In this document: positions 28,027-37,812 of the stretch, in pieces
How positions within the stretch are numbered: position 1 is the stretch's first letter
How the letters are laid out: every line of letters starts with the position of its first letter
DNA from: Arthrobacter sp. B2a2-09
GTDB taxonomy: Bacteria > Actinomycetota > Actinomycetes > Actinomycetales > Micrococcaceae
Reading direction: 5' to 3'
DNA: 64,000 nucleotides
Assembly (NCBI RefSeq): GCF_027587375.1
Contig: NZ_JAMXIC010000003.1
Coordinates: forward strand, 62,001 to 126,000
Translations under genes and position numbers: made by a program
The notes under the pieces: generated by a model
The model's database searches: none
What the model was told of the DNA's origin: nothing
Seen by the model: only the letters and a program-made list of their open reading frames with translations

Positions 28027-29736
28027 CTAGATGCCCAGCAGCGCGCGGTGCTCTTCCCGGCGTCGGGCCTGTTCGTCAGGATCCGGCACCGGCAGCGAGG
28101 CGATGAGCCTGCGGGTGTAGTCGTGCTGTGGATTGCCCATGATCTGGCTGCCGATCCCTTGCTCCACGAGCTCGCCCTTGTACAACACGCCCACCCAATG
28201 GGAGAGAATGTCCACGACCGCGAGGTCGTGGCTGATGAACAGCGCGGCAAAACCGAACTCTTCCTGGATGTCCTTGAACAGTTCCAGGACCTTTGCCTGC
28301 ACGGAAACGTCGAGGGCCGAGGTGGGCTCGTCGGCGATCAGGAGGCGCGGGTTGAGCGCGAGCGAACGCGCCAGCGAAGCACGCTGGCGCTGCCCGCCGG
28401 AGAGCTCGTGCGGGAAGCGTTCAGCGTACGACGCCGGCAGCTGCACCGATTCGAGCAACTGCGCCACACGCAGGCGCGCTTGAGCCGGGCTTGGGTGGGT
28501 ATGGATGAGCAGCGGTTCCGCTACGCACTCACCGATGGTCAGGTGGGGGTTGAACGAGGCGGCCGGGTCCTGGAAGACAAAGCCGATGTCCTTGCGAAGC
28601 GGCTTGAACGTGTGCTCCTTGAAGCCCAGCATTTCGTAGCCGAGGACCTTGAGGCTGCCGCCGGTCGCCCTGTTGAGGCCGGCGATGGCCCGGCCGATGG
28701 TGGACTTGCCGGAACCGGACTCGCCAACCAGGCCAAAGACCTCGTTCTCGGAGACCGTGAAGCTGACGTTGTCCACGGCCTTGAACCCTGGCTTGCCGAG
28801 GCGGCCCGGATACTCGATGGTGAGGTTCTTGGCCTCAACCAGGACCTTTCCGGTTTGGTGCATCCGTTCGGTGGCCCCTTCGGACGCTGAATTGCGGCCG
28901 AGGTGCGGCACGGCGGCCAGCAGCTTCCTGGTGTACTCCTGCTTGGGCTCGGCGAAGAGGACCTTGGCGGTGGCCTCTTCGACGACGTCGCCTTGATACA
29001 TGACCACGACGCGGTCGGCCAGGTCGGCCACGACACCCATATTGTGCGTGATGAGCACAATCGAGGTGCCGTACTTGTCCCGCAGGTCCCGGAGCAACTG
29101 CAGGATCTCGGCCTGGACCGTGACGTCCAGGGCCGTCGTCGGCTCGTCCGCCACGATCAAACCCGGGTTCAAGGCGAGCGCAGCCGCGATGACTACGCGT
29201 TGCTTCTGGCCTCCGGAAAGCTGGTGGGGATAGTAGTTGACGCGGATTTCTGGATCGGGGATACCCACCTTCCGCAGGGCTTCGGTGGCCCGTTTCTTGG
29301 CTTCCTTGGCCGAGACGCGGTGTCCGTCCGAGGCATGGGCCCGGATGCCTTCGGCGATCTGCCAGCCGACTGTGAACACCGGGTTCAGGGCCGTTGACGG
29401 TTCCTGGAAGACCATCGCCACGTCACGGCCACGGATCTTGCGCAGTTTGGACGCGCTGACGCTGATGACATTGTTGCCGTTGATCAGCACGGCTCCCGAG
29501 CTGATGGCTGTTTCCGGGAGCAATCCGAGGATGGTCTTGGCCGTGACGGTCTTGCCGGAACCTGACTCCCCCACGATCGCCAGCACTTCGCCGGCTTTGA
29601 CCTCGAGGCTGACGTCCTTGACCGCGTAGACGTCGCCGCTGTCCGTGGCAAAGGTGACTTTGAGCCGTTCGATGTCCAGGACTGGCTGCCCGGATGGCAG
29701 CGGCTGGTCCGAAATGTTGCCGATGTTGGTGGTCAT
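28027..29736 (-). CDS. Dipeptide/oligopeptide ABC transporter, fused two-domain ATPase (DppD-DppF type)
   Basis: A 569-residue ATPase with two complete nucleotide-binding domains, equivalent to DppD plus DppF in one chain. Domain 1 has Walker A VGESGSGKTVTAK near residue 58, signature QLSGGQKQRVVIA and Walker B GLIVADEPTTALDV. Domain 2 (from about 300) has Walker A VGESGSGKSTIGR, signature ELSGGQRQRASLA and Walker B LLIADEPTSALDV. Both switch histidines are present (LITHNMG and FISHDLA). It couples ATP hydrolysis to uptake of peptides or nickel-type substrates through the adjacent permeases. Its ATG overlaps the DppC-type stop (ATGA). It is the last gene of the importer operon. Confidence 0.95.
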   Translation of the reverse strand: MTTNIGNISDQPLPSGQPVLDIERLKVTFATDSGDVYAVKDVSLEVKAGEVLAIVGESGSGKTVTAKTILGLLPETAISSGAVLINGNNVISVSASKLRKIRGRDVAMVFQEPSTALNPVFTVGWQIAEGIRAHASDGHRVSAKEAKKRATEALRKVGIPDPEIRVNYYPHQLSGGQKQRVVIAAALALNPGLIVADEPTTALDVTVQAEILQLLRDLRDKYGTSIVLITHNMGVVADLADRVVVMYQGDVVEEATAKVLFAEPKQEYTRKLLAAVPHLGRNSASEGATERMHQTGKVLVEAKNLTIEYPGRLGKPGFKAVDNVSFTVSENEVFGLVGESGSGKSTIGRAIAGLNRATGGSLKVLGYEMLGFKEHTFKPLRKDIGFVFQDPAASFNPHLTIGECVAEPLLIHTHPSPAQARLRVAQLLESVQLPASYAERFPHELSGGQRQRASLARSLALNPRLLIADEPTSALDVSVQAKVLELFKDIQEEFGFAALFISHDLAVVDILSHWVGVLYKGELVEQGIGSQIMGNPQHDYTRRLIASLPVPDPDEQARRREEHRALLGI

Positions 29737-30767
29737 GCCTTACCTGCTTCTGGTTCAGGAGCGGTGGTGGCCCCTGTGTTCTTGCCGTCGCTTCCTGCCG
29801 CGGCCTTGGAGCGGGAGGCCTTGCCCCCGGCACGCTTGCGACCGCGTAGGCGGGGATCGTTGAGATCGTTGATGCTCTCGCCGACCAAGGTCAGTCCCAG
29901 CACCGTGAGGACGATCGCGATGCCGGGGAAGACGCCAGTCCACCAAATGCCGGAGGACGCGTCTGCCATGGCCTTGTTGAGGTCGAAGCCCCACTCTGCG
30001 GCTGAGGACGGTTCAATGCCGAAGCCCAGGAAGCCCAGGCCGGCAAGGGTCAGGATCGCTTCGGAGGCGTTCAGGGTGAACATCAGCGGAAGTGTCCTGG
30101 TGGCGTTCTTGAAGATGTGCCGGGTGATGATCCGGAGGCTGGACGCGCCCAGGACCATGGCCGATTCCACGAACGGCTCGGCCTTGAGCCTGATGGTTTC
30201 GGCCCGGATCACGCGGAAATACTGTGGAACGAACACCACGGTGATCGAGAAGGCGCAGGCGAGGATGCCGCCCCAGAAGCTCGACTGGCCACGGCTGATG
30301 ACGATGGACATGACGATCGCCAAGAGCAGCGAAGGAAAGGCATAAATGGCATCGGCAATGACTACCAGCACCCGGTCCAGCCAGCCGCCAAAGTAACCAC
30401 TGAGCAGGCCCAGCGCCACACCGAGGAAGATGGACATCGCCACGGCGACGACGATCACGGTGACGGCGGTCTGTGAACCCCACAGGACGCGGGAGAGGAC
30501 GTCATAGCCGCCGACAGTGGTGCCGAGCAGGTGCTTGTTGCTGGGGGCCTCCTGGGTGGGGAACGAACCGGAAGCGTCACTCAGTTGGGAATAGCCGTAA
30601 GGCGCGATGAACGGCGCGAGCACGGTGGAGAGGAGGAAGAGCCCGGTCAGGACAAGCCCGGTGATGAGCATGCCCCGCTGGAGTCCAACGCTCTTGTTGA
30701 CGTGGGAAATGACAGGGAGTCCGGACAGGAAGGACTTCTTCCGTCCTGAAATTGCTGCAGTGCTCAT
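29733..30767 (-). CDS. Peptide ABC transporter permease, DppC-like
   Basis: A 344-residue inner-membrane permease with an N-terminal helix (about 35-55), an extracytoplasmic loop containing HLLGTTVGGYDVLSRVLWGSQ, and five further helices of the BPD_transp_1 domain. The EAA-like cytoplasmic loop ESAMVLGASSLRIITRHIFKN docks to the ATPase. The C-terminus has a 40-residue alanine/lysine-rich tail, longer than usual. It is separated by one base from the DppB-type gene and overlaps the ATPase gene by 4 bp. Confidence 0.94.
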   Translation of the reverse strand: MSTAAISGRKKSFLSGLPVISHVNKSVGLQRGMLITGLVLTGLFLLSTVLAPFIAPYGYSQLSDASGSFPTQEAPSNKHLLGTTVGGYDVLSRVLWGSQTAVTVIVVAVAMSIFLGVALGLLSGYFGGWLDRVLVVIADAIYAFPSLLLAIVMSIVISRGQSSFWGGILACAFSITVVFVPQYFRVIRAETIRLKAEPFVESAMVLGASSLRIITRHIFKNATRTLPLMFTLNASEAILTLAGLGFLGFGIEPSSAAEWGFDLNKAMADASSGIWWTGVFPGIAIVLTVLGLTLVGESINDLNDPRLRGRKRAGGKASRSKAAAGSDGKNTGATTAPEPEAGKA

Positions 30768-30768
30768 G

Positions 30769-31857
30769 TCAGTACCTCACTCGCGGGTCGATCAGCGCGG
30801 CGACGACGTCCACGACGAAGTTGGTAGATGCGACGATGACGGCCAACAGCACCACGATGCCCTGGACCGCCACGAAGTCCCTTGCGTTCAGGTACTGGAC
30901 CAACTGGTAGCCGAGTCCCTTCCATTCGAAGGTGGTCTCGGTGAGCACCGCTCCGCCGAGCAACAGGGCGATTTGCAAGCCCATGACGGTGATGATGGGG
31001 ATGAGCGCCGGCTTGTAGGCGTGCTTTGTCACGAGCCGGAACTCGCTGACGCCACGGGAACGGCCGGCCTCGACGTAATCCTTGCCAAGCGTTCCGATGA
31101 CGTTCGTACGGACGAGGCGCAGGAAGACACCGGCGGTCAGGAGACCCAGGGCAACAGCGGGAAGCACCGCGTGCGACACGACGTCGCCGAGTGCGTTGAA
31201 ATTGCCGCTGCGCAGGGCGTCGAGCCAATAAATGCCGGTGGGAGCGGCCAGTTGGCCCATGGCCAGTTCAGTGCGCGTGGACACGCGCCCGGCCACGGGG
31301 AGCCAGCCGAGCCAGACGGAGAACGTCAGCTTGAGGAGGAGTCCGGAGAAGAAGACCGGAGTGGCGTAGCAGAGGATGGCGAAGCATCGCAGGAAGGCAT
31401 CTGTTGCCTTGTCGCGCCGTTGCGCGGCAATCATGCCCAGCGGGATGCCGACCGCGAGCGCCACGATCAGCGCGTTGATGGACAGTTCAAGGGTGGCTGC
31501 ACCGAAGGTCGACAGCATTTCGACGACGGGGCGCCGGTCCGTGATCGTGGTGCCGAAGTTGCCTGTGACCAACTGGCCCAGGTATTCGAAGTACTGGAGG
31601 ATGATCGGCCGGTCGTAACCGGCGTCGTGGATTCGCTGCGCCAGGACATCCGGAGGAAGCCGGCCGCCCTGCGCTGCGGTGATGGGGTCTCCGATGACCC
31701 GCATGAGGAAGAAAACCAGAGTCACGAGGATGAAGATCGTGGGAATGATCAGGAAGAACCTGATCACGATATACCTGCCCAGACCCCCGCCCGCTGATTT
31801 GCTTTTGGGAGCGACCGCGTCCGGTTCGACGTCGGGCACCTCTATTAGTGTTGTCAT
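30769..31857 (-). CDS. Peptide ABC transporter permease, DppB-like
   Basis: A 362-residue permease with the DppB layout: a first helix (RYIVIRFFLIIPTIFILVTLVFFLMRV, split: RYIVIRFFLIIPTIF, ILVTLVFFLMRV), the conserved motif after it (GDPITAAQGGRLPPD), and the BPD_transp_1 domain with EAA loop EAGRSRGVSEFRLVTKHAYK. It pairs with the DppC-type permease to form the channel. The N-terminal 25 residues are an acidic cytoplasmic extension. The substrate-binding gene lies 114 bp upstream on the same strand. Confidence 0.94.
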   Translation of the reverse strand: MTTLIEVPDVEPDAVAPKSKSAGGGLGRYIVIRFFLIIPTIFILVTLVFFLMRVIGDPITAAQGGRLPPDVLAQRIHDAGYDRPIILQYFEYLGQLVTGNFGTTITDRRPVVEMLSTFGAATLELSINALIVALAVGIPLGMIAAQRRDKATDAFLRCFAILCYATPVFFSGLLLKLTFSVWLGWLPVAGRVSTRTELAMGQLAAPTGIYWLDALRSGNFNALGDVVSHAVLPAVALGLLTAGVFLRLVRTNVIGTLGKDYVEAGRSRGVSEFRLVTKHAYKPALIPIITVMGLQIALLLGGAVLTETTFEWKGLGYQLVQYLNARDFVAVQGIVVLLAVIVASTNFVVDVVAALIDPRVRY

Positions 31858-31971
31858 TGCTACCTAAAGTTCATTGCCCGCGGATCGCGCGGGGTTTTGC
31901 TCATATGTGAGGCAATCAGCAATAAGGGGAGGCAAAGCACCTGTTGGCACCCGCCTCCCCCTACCGGCTGC

Positions 31972-33600
31972 TTACTTTGAAATAGTTCCCAATCGGAACT
32001 TGAAGGAAGCGTCAAGCGTCTTGTCGACGCCGTTCACGCCCTGCGCCGAGATGGCAACCTGGGCACCCTGGAGCAGCGGCAAAGTGGAAATGTCCTTTGC
32101 CAAAGCGTTCTGGGCGTCCTTGATGGTCGATTCGCGAGCCGACTTGTCCGTGGTGGTCAGCTGCTTGTTGATCAGGTCCGTCACGGCGGGGTCGTTGAAG
32201 TGGTTCTTCAAGAAGCCACCGTTCGGGAAGAACGGGGTCAGGTAGTTGTCGGGGTCGCTGAAGTCAGGGAACCAACCGAACTGGAACAGCGGGTACTCGT
32301 CGGCACGGCTGGCCTTGCTGTAGGTCACCCATTCGGTGGACTGCAGGTTGACCTTGAAGAGGCCCGACTTCTCAAGCTGGTCCTTGATCATGGCGTACTC
32401 GTCGCCCGAGGACTTGCCGTAGTGGTCCGGGTTGTACTGGAGGTTCAACGTGACGACGTCCTTGACGCCGGCATCGGAAAGGACCTTCTTGGCTTTGTCC
32501 AAGCTCGGCTTTCCGTTGTCGCCGTAGGCATCCTTGAACGACTCGTTGGCGCCCAGGAAGCCGCTGGGGACGTTGGAGTACAGCGGCAGGTATGTGCCCT
32601 TGTAGACCTGGTCCGCGATTGCCTGGCGGTCAACGAGGTTGGCGATCGCCTGGCGCACGGCAAGTGCCTTGGCCGGGTCGGCACTGGGCGCCTTGGCGCC
32701 AAACGGCATGGTGTCGAAGTTGAACGTGATGTAGCGGATCTCGCCGCCGGGACCAACGTTGACCTTGACCTTCGAGTCCTTCTTGAGGTCGTCGACGTCG
32801 GTGGCGCTGAGGCTTCGGTTGGCAACGTCGATGTTGCCCTGCTGGATGTCCAGCTTCATGTTGGTCGGCTCAGCGTAGTACTTGATCGTGGCGGCGTCAT
32901 TCGCCGGCTTCCCCAGGACACCCTGGTAGTCAGGGTAGGCCTTGAGGCTGATGAGCTCGTTCTTCTTGTAGCTGTCGATCGTGTACTGGCCGTAGAACGC
33001 CTTGGCCTTGATGATGTCGTCATCAGAAAGCAGTTTGTCGGCCGGGAAGACCTGGTGGTCGACAATCGGCGCGGCCGGGCTGCTGAGGATCTGCGGGAAC
33101 GTCTGGTCGTTGGCGAGCTTCAGCTTGAAAACGGCCGTGTTGGCGTCAGGGGTGCTGACGCTGTCCAGGTTTGCGAGCAGGCTTGCAGGACCAGCGGGAT
33201 CGTTGATCTTGAGCTGCCGGTCGAACGAAAACTTGACGTCGGTGGAGTCCAGCGTGTGGCCATTGGCCCACTTGAGTCCGGGCTTCATTTTGACGGTGTA
33301 CTCGGTGGGCGACGTGAACGACGCCGACGCTGCCAGGTCCGGAACGGGGTCGGCGCTTCCTGGCTTCGAGTTGAGCAGGAAGGAATAGACCTGGTTCATC
33401 ACCATGAAGGAACCGTTGTCATACGAGCCCGCGGGATCGAGTGCGGTCACCTTATCGGTGGTGCCATAAGCGATCGGGCCGCTGGCAGCTGAAGAAGCCG
33501 AACCGCCGCCGCCCGACGGGCCCGTGCAGGCCGTCAAAGCGAATACGGAGATGCCCGCGAACGCGATAACGCTGCGCAAGGCTTTTTTGTTCATTGCCAT
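31972..33600 (-). CDS. Peptide ABC transporter substrate-binding lipoprotein (SBP_bac_5 family)
   Basis: A 542-residue extracytoplasmic binding protein, first gene of the importer operon. The signal peptide MAMNKKALRSVIAFAGISVF ends in lipobox LTAC, giving a lipidated cysteine near residue 25, followed by a glycine/serine linker. The SBP_bac_5 blocks are VYSFLLNSKPG, YTVKMKPGLKWANGHTLDSTDVKFSFDR (split: YTVKMKPGLKW, ANGHTLDSTDVKFSFDR) and AVRQAIANLVDRQAIADQVY. The family binds di- and oligopeptides, nickel or other solutes; the ligand is not predictable here. ATG 33600 gives a proper signal peptide; the open frame to 33675 is not needed. MAM offers ATG 33594 as an alternative. Confidence 0.93.
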   Translation of the reverse strand: MAMNKKALRSVIAFAGISVFALTACTGPSGGGGSASSAASGPIAYGTTDKVTALDPAGSYDNGSFMVMNQVYSFLLNSKPGSADPVPDLAASASFTSPTEYTVKMKPGLKWANGHTLDSTDVKFSFDRQLKINDPAGPASLLANLDSVSTPDANTAVFKLKLANDQTFPQILSSPAAPIVDHQVFPADKLLSDDDIIKAKAFYGQYTIDSYKKNELISLKAYPDYQGVLGKPANDAATIKYYAEPTNMKLDIQQGNIDVANRSLSATDVDDLKKDSKVKVNVGPGGEIRYITFNFDTMPFGAKAPSADPAKALAVRQAIANLVDRQAIADQVYKGTYLPLYSNVPSGFLGANESFKDAYGDNGKPSLDKAKKVLSDAGVKDVVTLNLQYNPDHYGKSSGDEYAMIKDQLEKSGLFKVNLQSTEWVTYSKASRADEYPLFQFGWFPDFSDPDNYLTPFFPNGGFLKNHFNDPAVTDLINKQLTTTDKSARESTIKDAQNALAKDISTLPLLQGAQVAISAQGVNGVDKTLDASFKFRLGTISK

Positions 33601-33867
33601 CAGTGAACTTTCTGTTCGATGGATACGGCGAACCGCCGTGGGTAATTTTCTCGGAGCACATACTCCTGACTCCACGATTCAATCAGAAGCTTTTCTGGTG
33701 AAACGTTTGATTTTGTGAGTTGAGACACAAAATTTACTTTTGACTGTCCGTTCGGTTGGCAAGGACGACCATCGCACGCCGGTCAGAACGTTGGCAAGAG
33801 GATCCCGTTAGCGCTCACAATTTTGCGGGCGGCTTCCCGGAGAACAAATCACCGGGAAGTCGAGGCC

Positions 33868-35007
33868 CTAGAGCTCCGCGCGCTGGAGGGACCGGGCGGC
33901 GTCGATAGTTGCCTGGCCCAGGACCCGGGTGCCTTGGTACAGCACGATGGTCTGCCCGGGAGCCACCCCGCGAAGGGGATCGATAAGAGTCACCACGAGG
34001 CCTTCGCGCTCGATGCCGGAGTCGTCGACGTGCCGTTCTACAGATGCCTTGGCAGGAACGGGATCGCCATGGGCGCGCACCTGGGCATAGCAGTCGAACT
34101 CGGCGCCGGTAGCGACCTCGGCGATGGGCAGGCCGGCCCAGGACACCTTGATTCCGCGGATCTCGTCGATGGCGAGCAGCGCTTCGGGCCCGACAACTAC
34201 TTTGTTTTCCTTGGGCCGGATTTCCAGCACGAAGCGCGGCTTGCCGTCGGCGGCCGGGGTGCCCAGCTTGAGGCCGCGGCGCTGGCCTACGGTAAAGGCG
34301 TTGGCCCCCGGATGCTCCCCTACCTTGGTTCCGGCCTCGTCCACGATGTCGCCCGTGGTCATGTCGATCTTCTCGGCGAGCCAGCCTGCGGTATCGCCGT
34401 CCGGAATGAAGCAGATGTCATGGCTGTCCGGCTTGTTCGCCACGGACAGGCCGCGGCGCTCGGCCTCTGCGCGGACCTCGGCCTTGGAAGGAGTCTCCGC
34501 CAGCGGGAACATGGAGTGCTTGAGCTGTTCGTGGGTCAGGACGCCGAGCACATAGCTTTGGTCCTTGGCCCAGTCGGCCGCACGGTGGAGTTCGGGATTG
34601 CCGTCCGCGTCCTGGATGACCTTGGCGTAGTGGCCTGTGCAGACCGCGTCGAAACCCAGGGCGATCGCCTTCTCCAGCAGGGCGGCGAACTTGATCCGCT
34701 CATTGCAGCGCATGCAGGGATTGGGAGTGCGGCCCGCGGCGTATTCATCGATGAAGTCCTGGACAACGTCTTCCTTGAAGCGCTCTGAGAAGTCCCAAAC
34801 ATAGTAGGGAATCCCCAGCACGTCGCAGGCGCGCCAGGCGTCGCGGGAGTCTTCGATGGTGCAGCAGCCGCGGCTGCCCGTGCGCAGCGTTCCGGGCATG
34901 CGGGACAGCGCCAAGTGGACGCCAACGACGTCGTGCCCTGCCTCGACGGCGCGGGCGGCGGCAACGGCGGAGTCGACTCCGCCGCTCATGGCTGCAAGAA
35001 CTCGCAT
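33868..35007 (-). CDS. mnmA: tRNA-specific 2-thiouridylase MnmA
   Basis: MnmA makes 2-thiouridine at the wobble position 34 of Lys, Glu and Gln tRNAs. The 379-residue product begins [18 protein letters not shown], with the PP-loop ATP motif SGGVDS. The two catalytic cysteines lie in NPCMRCNE and [11 protein letters not shown], and the tRNA-binding blocks GHYAK and KDQSYVLG are present. The adenylated tRNA is thiolated by sulfur delivered from a cysteine desulfurase, and one is encoded 1.5 kb away (36446-37717). ATG 35007 is supported by the family N-terminus; an in-frame codon at 35067 would add 20 unrelated residues. The gene is divergent from the FAD reductase, with a shared 221-bp region holding a 27-bp inverted repeat. 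Confidence 0.96.
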   Translation of the reverse strand: MRVLAAMSGGVDSAVAAARAVEAGHDVVGVHLALSRMPGTLRTGSRGCCTIEDSRDAWRACDVLGIPYYVWDFSERFKEDVVQDFIDEYAAGRTPNPCMRCNERIKFAALLEKAIALGFDAVCTGHYAKVIQDADGNPELHRAADWAKDQSYVLGVLTHEQLKHSMFPLAETPSKAEVRAEAERRGLSVANKPDSHDICFIPDGDTAGWLAEKIDMTTGDIVDEAGTKVGEHPGANAFTVGQRRGLKLGTPAADGKPRFVLEIRPKENKVVVGPEALLAIDEIRGIKVSWAGLPIAEVATGAEFDCYAQVRAHGDPVPAKASVERHVDDSGIEREGLVVTLIDPLRGVAPGQTIVLYQGTRVLGQATIDAARSLQRAEL

Positions 35008-35126
35008 GCTGGCTTTCTGTTGATGTTGGAGAGAAGAATTGCGGCTGAAGAGAGTAAGCGCGCCCAACCATTCTAGCGTCCGCGGGAATCCGCCCCAAAA
35101 ATGCCTTGACCACCGTCGCGGACGAT

Positions 35127-35153
35127 TCTAAAGTCAAAACTAACAGTTTTAGA
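35127..35153. promoter_or_regulatory. Inverted repeat TCTAAA-N15-TTTAGA upstream of FAD reductase (candidate operator)
   Basis: The 27-bp site has 6-bp arms TCTAAA and TTTAGA separated by 15 bp. The same geometry and 20 of 27 identical bases recur upstream of doxX at 38531-38557. The arms extend to AT-rich flanks unlike the surrounding 65% GC sequence. It lies 75 bp before the FAD reductase start and 119 bp before mnmA on the other strand. The likely binder is the SufR-like regulator at 37813-38478. Confidence 0.65.
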
Positions 35154-35228
35154 TTGCGACCGCGTGCTGCTTTCACGCACACGCGGACTGCCCAAGCGAA
35201 CCGCCCACGCCTCGCGAATCGAGTCACC

Positions 35229-36467
35229 ATGGACACTGAACACATCGTCATTGCAGGCGGCGGGCTGGCCGGCGCGACGGCTGCCAAGACCCTGCGCTCC
35301 GAAGGTTTCCAGGGCCGCATCACCGTGGTCTGCGCCGAGAATGAGCGGCCCTACTTGCGCCCTCCCCTCTCCAAGGAGTTCCTCCTGGGCAAAGCCGGCG
35401 AGGATACCGTCCCGGTGCTGGCGGCCGGCTGGTACCTGGAGAACGACGTCGAGCTCCTCCTTGGAGATTCCGTCGCGGCTGCCGATCCTGCCGCCCACAC
35501 GGTACAGCTGGGTTCAGGAACCGAGCTTCAGTTCAGCAAGCTCCTTATCGCCACGGGGGCGCAGCCGCGCCGGATTCCGCTCCCCGGTTCCGATCTTGCC
35601 GGTGTGATGACGTTCCGGACTTTCAATGACTCGCGCAGGCTCAAGGAAGAGCTGTCAGGCGGAGGCCGGCATGTGGTGATGGTCGGCTCGGGTTGGATCG
35701 GCATGGAGCTTGCCGCGGCCGCCAGCACATATGGCAACACCGTGACGCTGATGGGCCTGGAAGATGTGCCGCTCAGCATGGCCATCGGCCCCGAATTGGG
35801 CGGTTTCTTCCGGAGCCTGCACGAAAAGCACGGCGTACAGTTCCGACTCCCCGCGAGCGCAGCGGAAATCACCGGCGTTGGGGGCGTGGCGACCGCCGTT
35901 GTCACCGACTCCGGCGAGGTCCTCCCTGCCGACCTCGTGGTGGTGGCCGTCGGCGTCGCACCGGACACCGCCCTGGCCGAAGCCGCCGGCCTGGACATCC
36001 GGAACGGAATCGTGGTGGATTCTTCGCTCCGGACCAGCAGTCCGGACGTGTTCGCGGCTGGCGACGTCGCCAATGCCCTCCACCCGTTCACCGGCGAGCA
36101 CCACCGCAGCGAGCACTGGTTCAACGCCCTCAACGGCGGCAAGGTCGCTGCCAAAGCGATGCTGGGACAGGACGCCCTGCTCGACTTGGTCCCGTATTTC
36201 TATACGGACCAGTTCGAGGTCTCGATGGAGTACTGGGGATATCCCACCCTCGCGGCAGGTTCCGTACCCGTCATCCGCGGCTCATTGGAGGAGAACAGCT
36301 TCCTTGCCTTCTGGCTGCGGGACGGCGCCGTGGTGGCGGGCATGAGTGTCAACCAGCAACGGGTACAGAAGCCCGTCAAGGCACTGATTTCGGGGCGCAT
36401 CCCGGTAGACGTGGACCGCCTGACTGATCCTGCCGTTCCGCTGGATCAGTTGTTGCCCGGGACCTGA
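35229..36467 (+). CDS. FAD-dependent NAD(P)H oxidoreductase, ferredoxin/rubredoxin reductase type
   Basis: A 412-residue flavoprotein of the pyridine nucleotide-disulfide oxidoreductase fold, resembling reductases of Rieske dioxygenase and P450 systems. The FAD site is HIVIAGGGLAGATAAKTL, followed by ERPYLRPPLSKEFLLG. The NAD(P)H site is VVMVGSGWIGMELAAAAS and the second FAD block is SPDVFAAGDVAN. A C-terminal reductase domain follows from about residue 320. It would pass electrons from NAD(P)H to a small iron-sulfur protein, but none is encoded nearby. ATG 35229 was chosen from the family N-terminus. A 27-bp inverted repeat shared with doxX stands upstream, so control by the SufR-like regulator is likely. 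Its 3' end overlaps the convergent cysteine desulfurase gene by 22 bp. Confidence 0.93.
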   Translation: MDTEHIVIAGGGLAGATAAKTLRSEGFQGRITVVCAENERPYLRPPLSKEFLLGKAGEDTVPVLAAGWYLENDVELLLGDSVAAADPAAHTVQLGSGTELQFSKLLIATGAQPRRIPLPGSDLAGVMTFRTFNDSRRLKEELSGGGRHVVMVGSGWIGMELAAAASTYGNTVTLMGLEDVPLSMAIGPELGGFFRSLHEKHGVQFRLPASAAEITGVGGVATAVVTDSGEVLPADLVVVAVGVAPDTALAEAAGLDIRNGIVVDSSLRTSSPDVFAAGDVANALHPFTGEHHRSEHWFNALNGGKVAAKAMLGQDALLDLVPYFYTDQFEVSMEYWGYPTLAAGSVPVIRGSLEENSFLAFWLRDGAVVAGMSVNQQRVQKPVKALISGRIPVDVDRLTDPAVPLDQLLPGT

Positions 36468-37717
36468 TCGCCTGCCGGGCCGCTGGCAGGGTCGCTACCG
36501 TAGCCCCGGGCCACAGTGGCTGCGGTCTGGATGCTGGACTCGTGACCGGCCATTCCGGCGAGCTTCGCCCGGGCGTACGCGTCCGGCAGGGCCTTGAGCA
36601 GGGCGTCGACGTCGGCGTCGATCGAAGAGTGCCCCAGGCTGAATCGCTGTGCCCCGCGGGCAGTGTCCTCATCCAGCCCCATGGCCAGCAAGACGTGCGA
36701 GGGCCTGGGGACTCCCGCAGTGCAGGCGGATCCGGTGGACGATTCGATGCCCGCGAGGTCCAGGAGGAACAGCAAGGAATCACCTTCACAGCCCGGGAAC
36801 GTGAAATGCGCGTTGCCCGGCAGCCGGGCGTCGCCGGGAGTTCCGCGCAACACCGCCTCGGGAACGGCAACCTTGACGCCGTCGATGATCCGGTCCCGCA
36901 AGACGCTGATTCGCTCGCGCTCTGCCACCAGGTTTTGAGCGACTGACTCTGCTGCGGCGGCAAATGCCGCGATCGACGCCGTATCCAGGGTTCCCGAGCG
37001 GACATCGCGCTCTTGCCCTCCTCCGTGCTGGACCGGAGTTACCTTGGTGGACCGCCCCAGGAAGAGGGCGCCCACGCCCACGGGTCCGCCGATTTTGTGG
37101 CTGGAAACCGACATCGCGGCGAGCCCTGATTCGCGGAAGCTGAGGGGAATCGATCCGAACGCCTGGACTGCGTCCGAGTGCACGGGGATGCCGTGGGCGG
37201 CGGCGATTTCCACGATCTCCTTGACGGGCTGGATGCTGCCTACCTCGTTATTTGCCCACATGACGGTGACCAGGGCCACCGATCCCGGATCACGTTCGAT
37301 CTCCGCCCGCACAGCGTCCAGCCGCACAACGCCCTGGGAATCGACGGGGAGCCACACCGCTTCGGCCCCTTCGTGCCGTTCAAGCCATTCGACAGTGTCC
37401 TGCACCGCATGGTGCTCGACCGCGGAGCAAAGGATCCGCTTGCGCCGGCCATCTTCGTCGCGGCGGGCCCAATACATCCCCTTGACGGCAAGGTTGTCAG
37501 CCTCGGTGCCTCCGGACGTGAAGATGAGCTCGGAAGGATGCGCCCCGGCCGCTGCCGCAATGGCCTCGCGCGCGTCTTCCACGGATCGCCGGGCACGCCG
37601 TCCGGAAGCGTGCAACGACGACGGATTGCCGGTCCGTGCCAGCTCGCGGGTCATGGCAGTGAGGGCAATTGCAGCAAGGGGCGTGGTGGCGGCATGGTCC
37701 AGGTAAACAGGCACCAC
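36446..37717 (-). CDS. Cysteine desulfurase (NifS/IscS family)
   Basis: A PLP enzyme that releases sulfur from cysteine for tRNA thiolation or Fe-S assembly. The 423-residue protein begins VYLDHAATTPLAAIAL. The PLP-binding lysine lies in SSHKIGGPVGVGALF, after the SDAVQAFGSI aspartate block. The catalytic-cysteine loop reads SSTGSACTAGVPRPSHVLLAMG, the longer form of IscS-type class I desulfurases. The last 40 residues form a low-complexity tail beyond the fold. Together with MnmA it can form the sulfur relay for s2U34. It lies 95 bp downstream of the SufR-like regulator on the same strand, so both may be one transcript. Its 3' end overlaps the FAD reductase by 22 bp. Confidence 0.94.
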   Translation of the reverse strand: MVPVYLDHAATTPLAAIALTAMTRELARTGNPSSLHASGRRARRSVEDAREAIAAAAGAHPSELIFTSGGTEADNLAVKGMYWARRDEDGRRKRILCSAVEHHAVQDTVEWLERHEGAEAVWLPVDSQGVVRLDAVRAEIERDPGSVALVTVMWANNEVGSIQPVKEIVEIAAAHGIPVHSDAVQAFGSIPLSFRESGLAAMSVSSHKIGGPVGVGALFLGRSTKVTPVQHGGGQERDVRSGTLDTASIAAFAAAAESVAQNLVAERERISVLRDRIIDGVKVAVPEAVLRGTPGDARLPGNAHFTFPGCEGDSLLFLLDLAGIESSTGSACTAGVPRPSHVLLAMGLDEDTARGAQRFSLGHSSIDADVDALLKALPDAYARAKLAGMAGHESSIQTAATVARGYGSDPASGPAGDQVPGNN

Positions 37718-37812
37718 CCAAGTCTATCGAGGCCCGCGAATTCAGGCTCCGGCGCGGAAGGCGCCTGCCCAGGCAGACCCCCCTAGGCCGCTCCCCTAAT
37801 CCGCGGGACGGA

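Noticed and set aside
32200..33492. A 430-codon plus-strand open frame
   Set aside because: Antisense to the peptide-binding lipoprotein gene.
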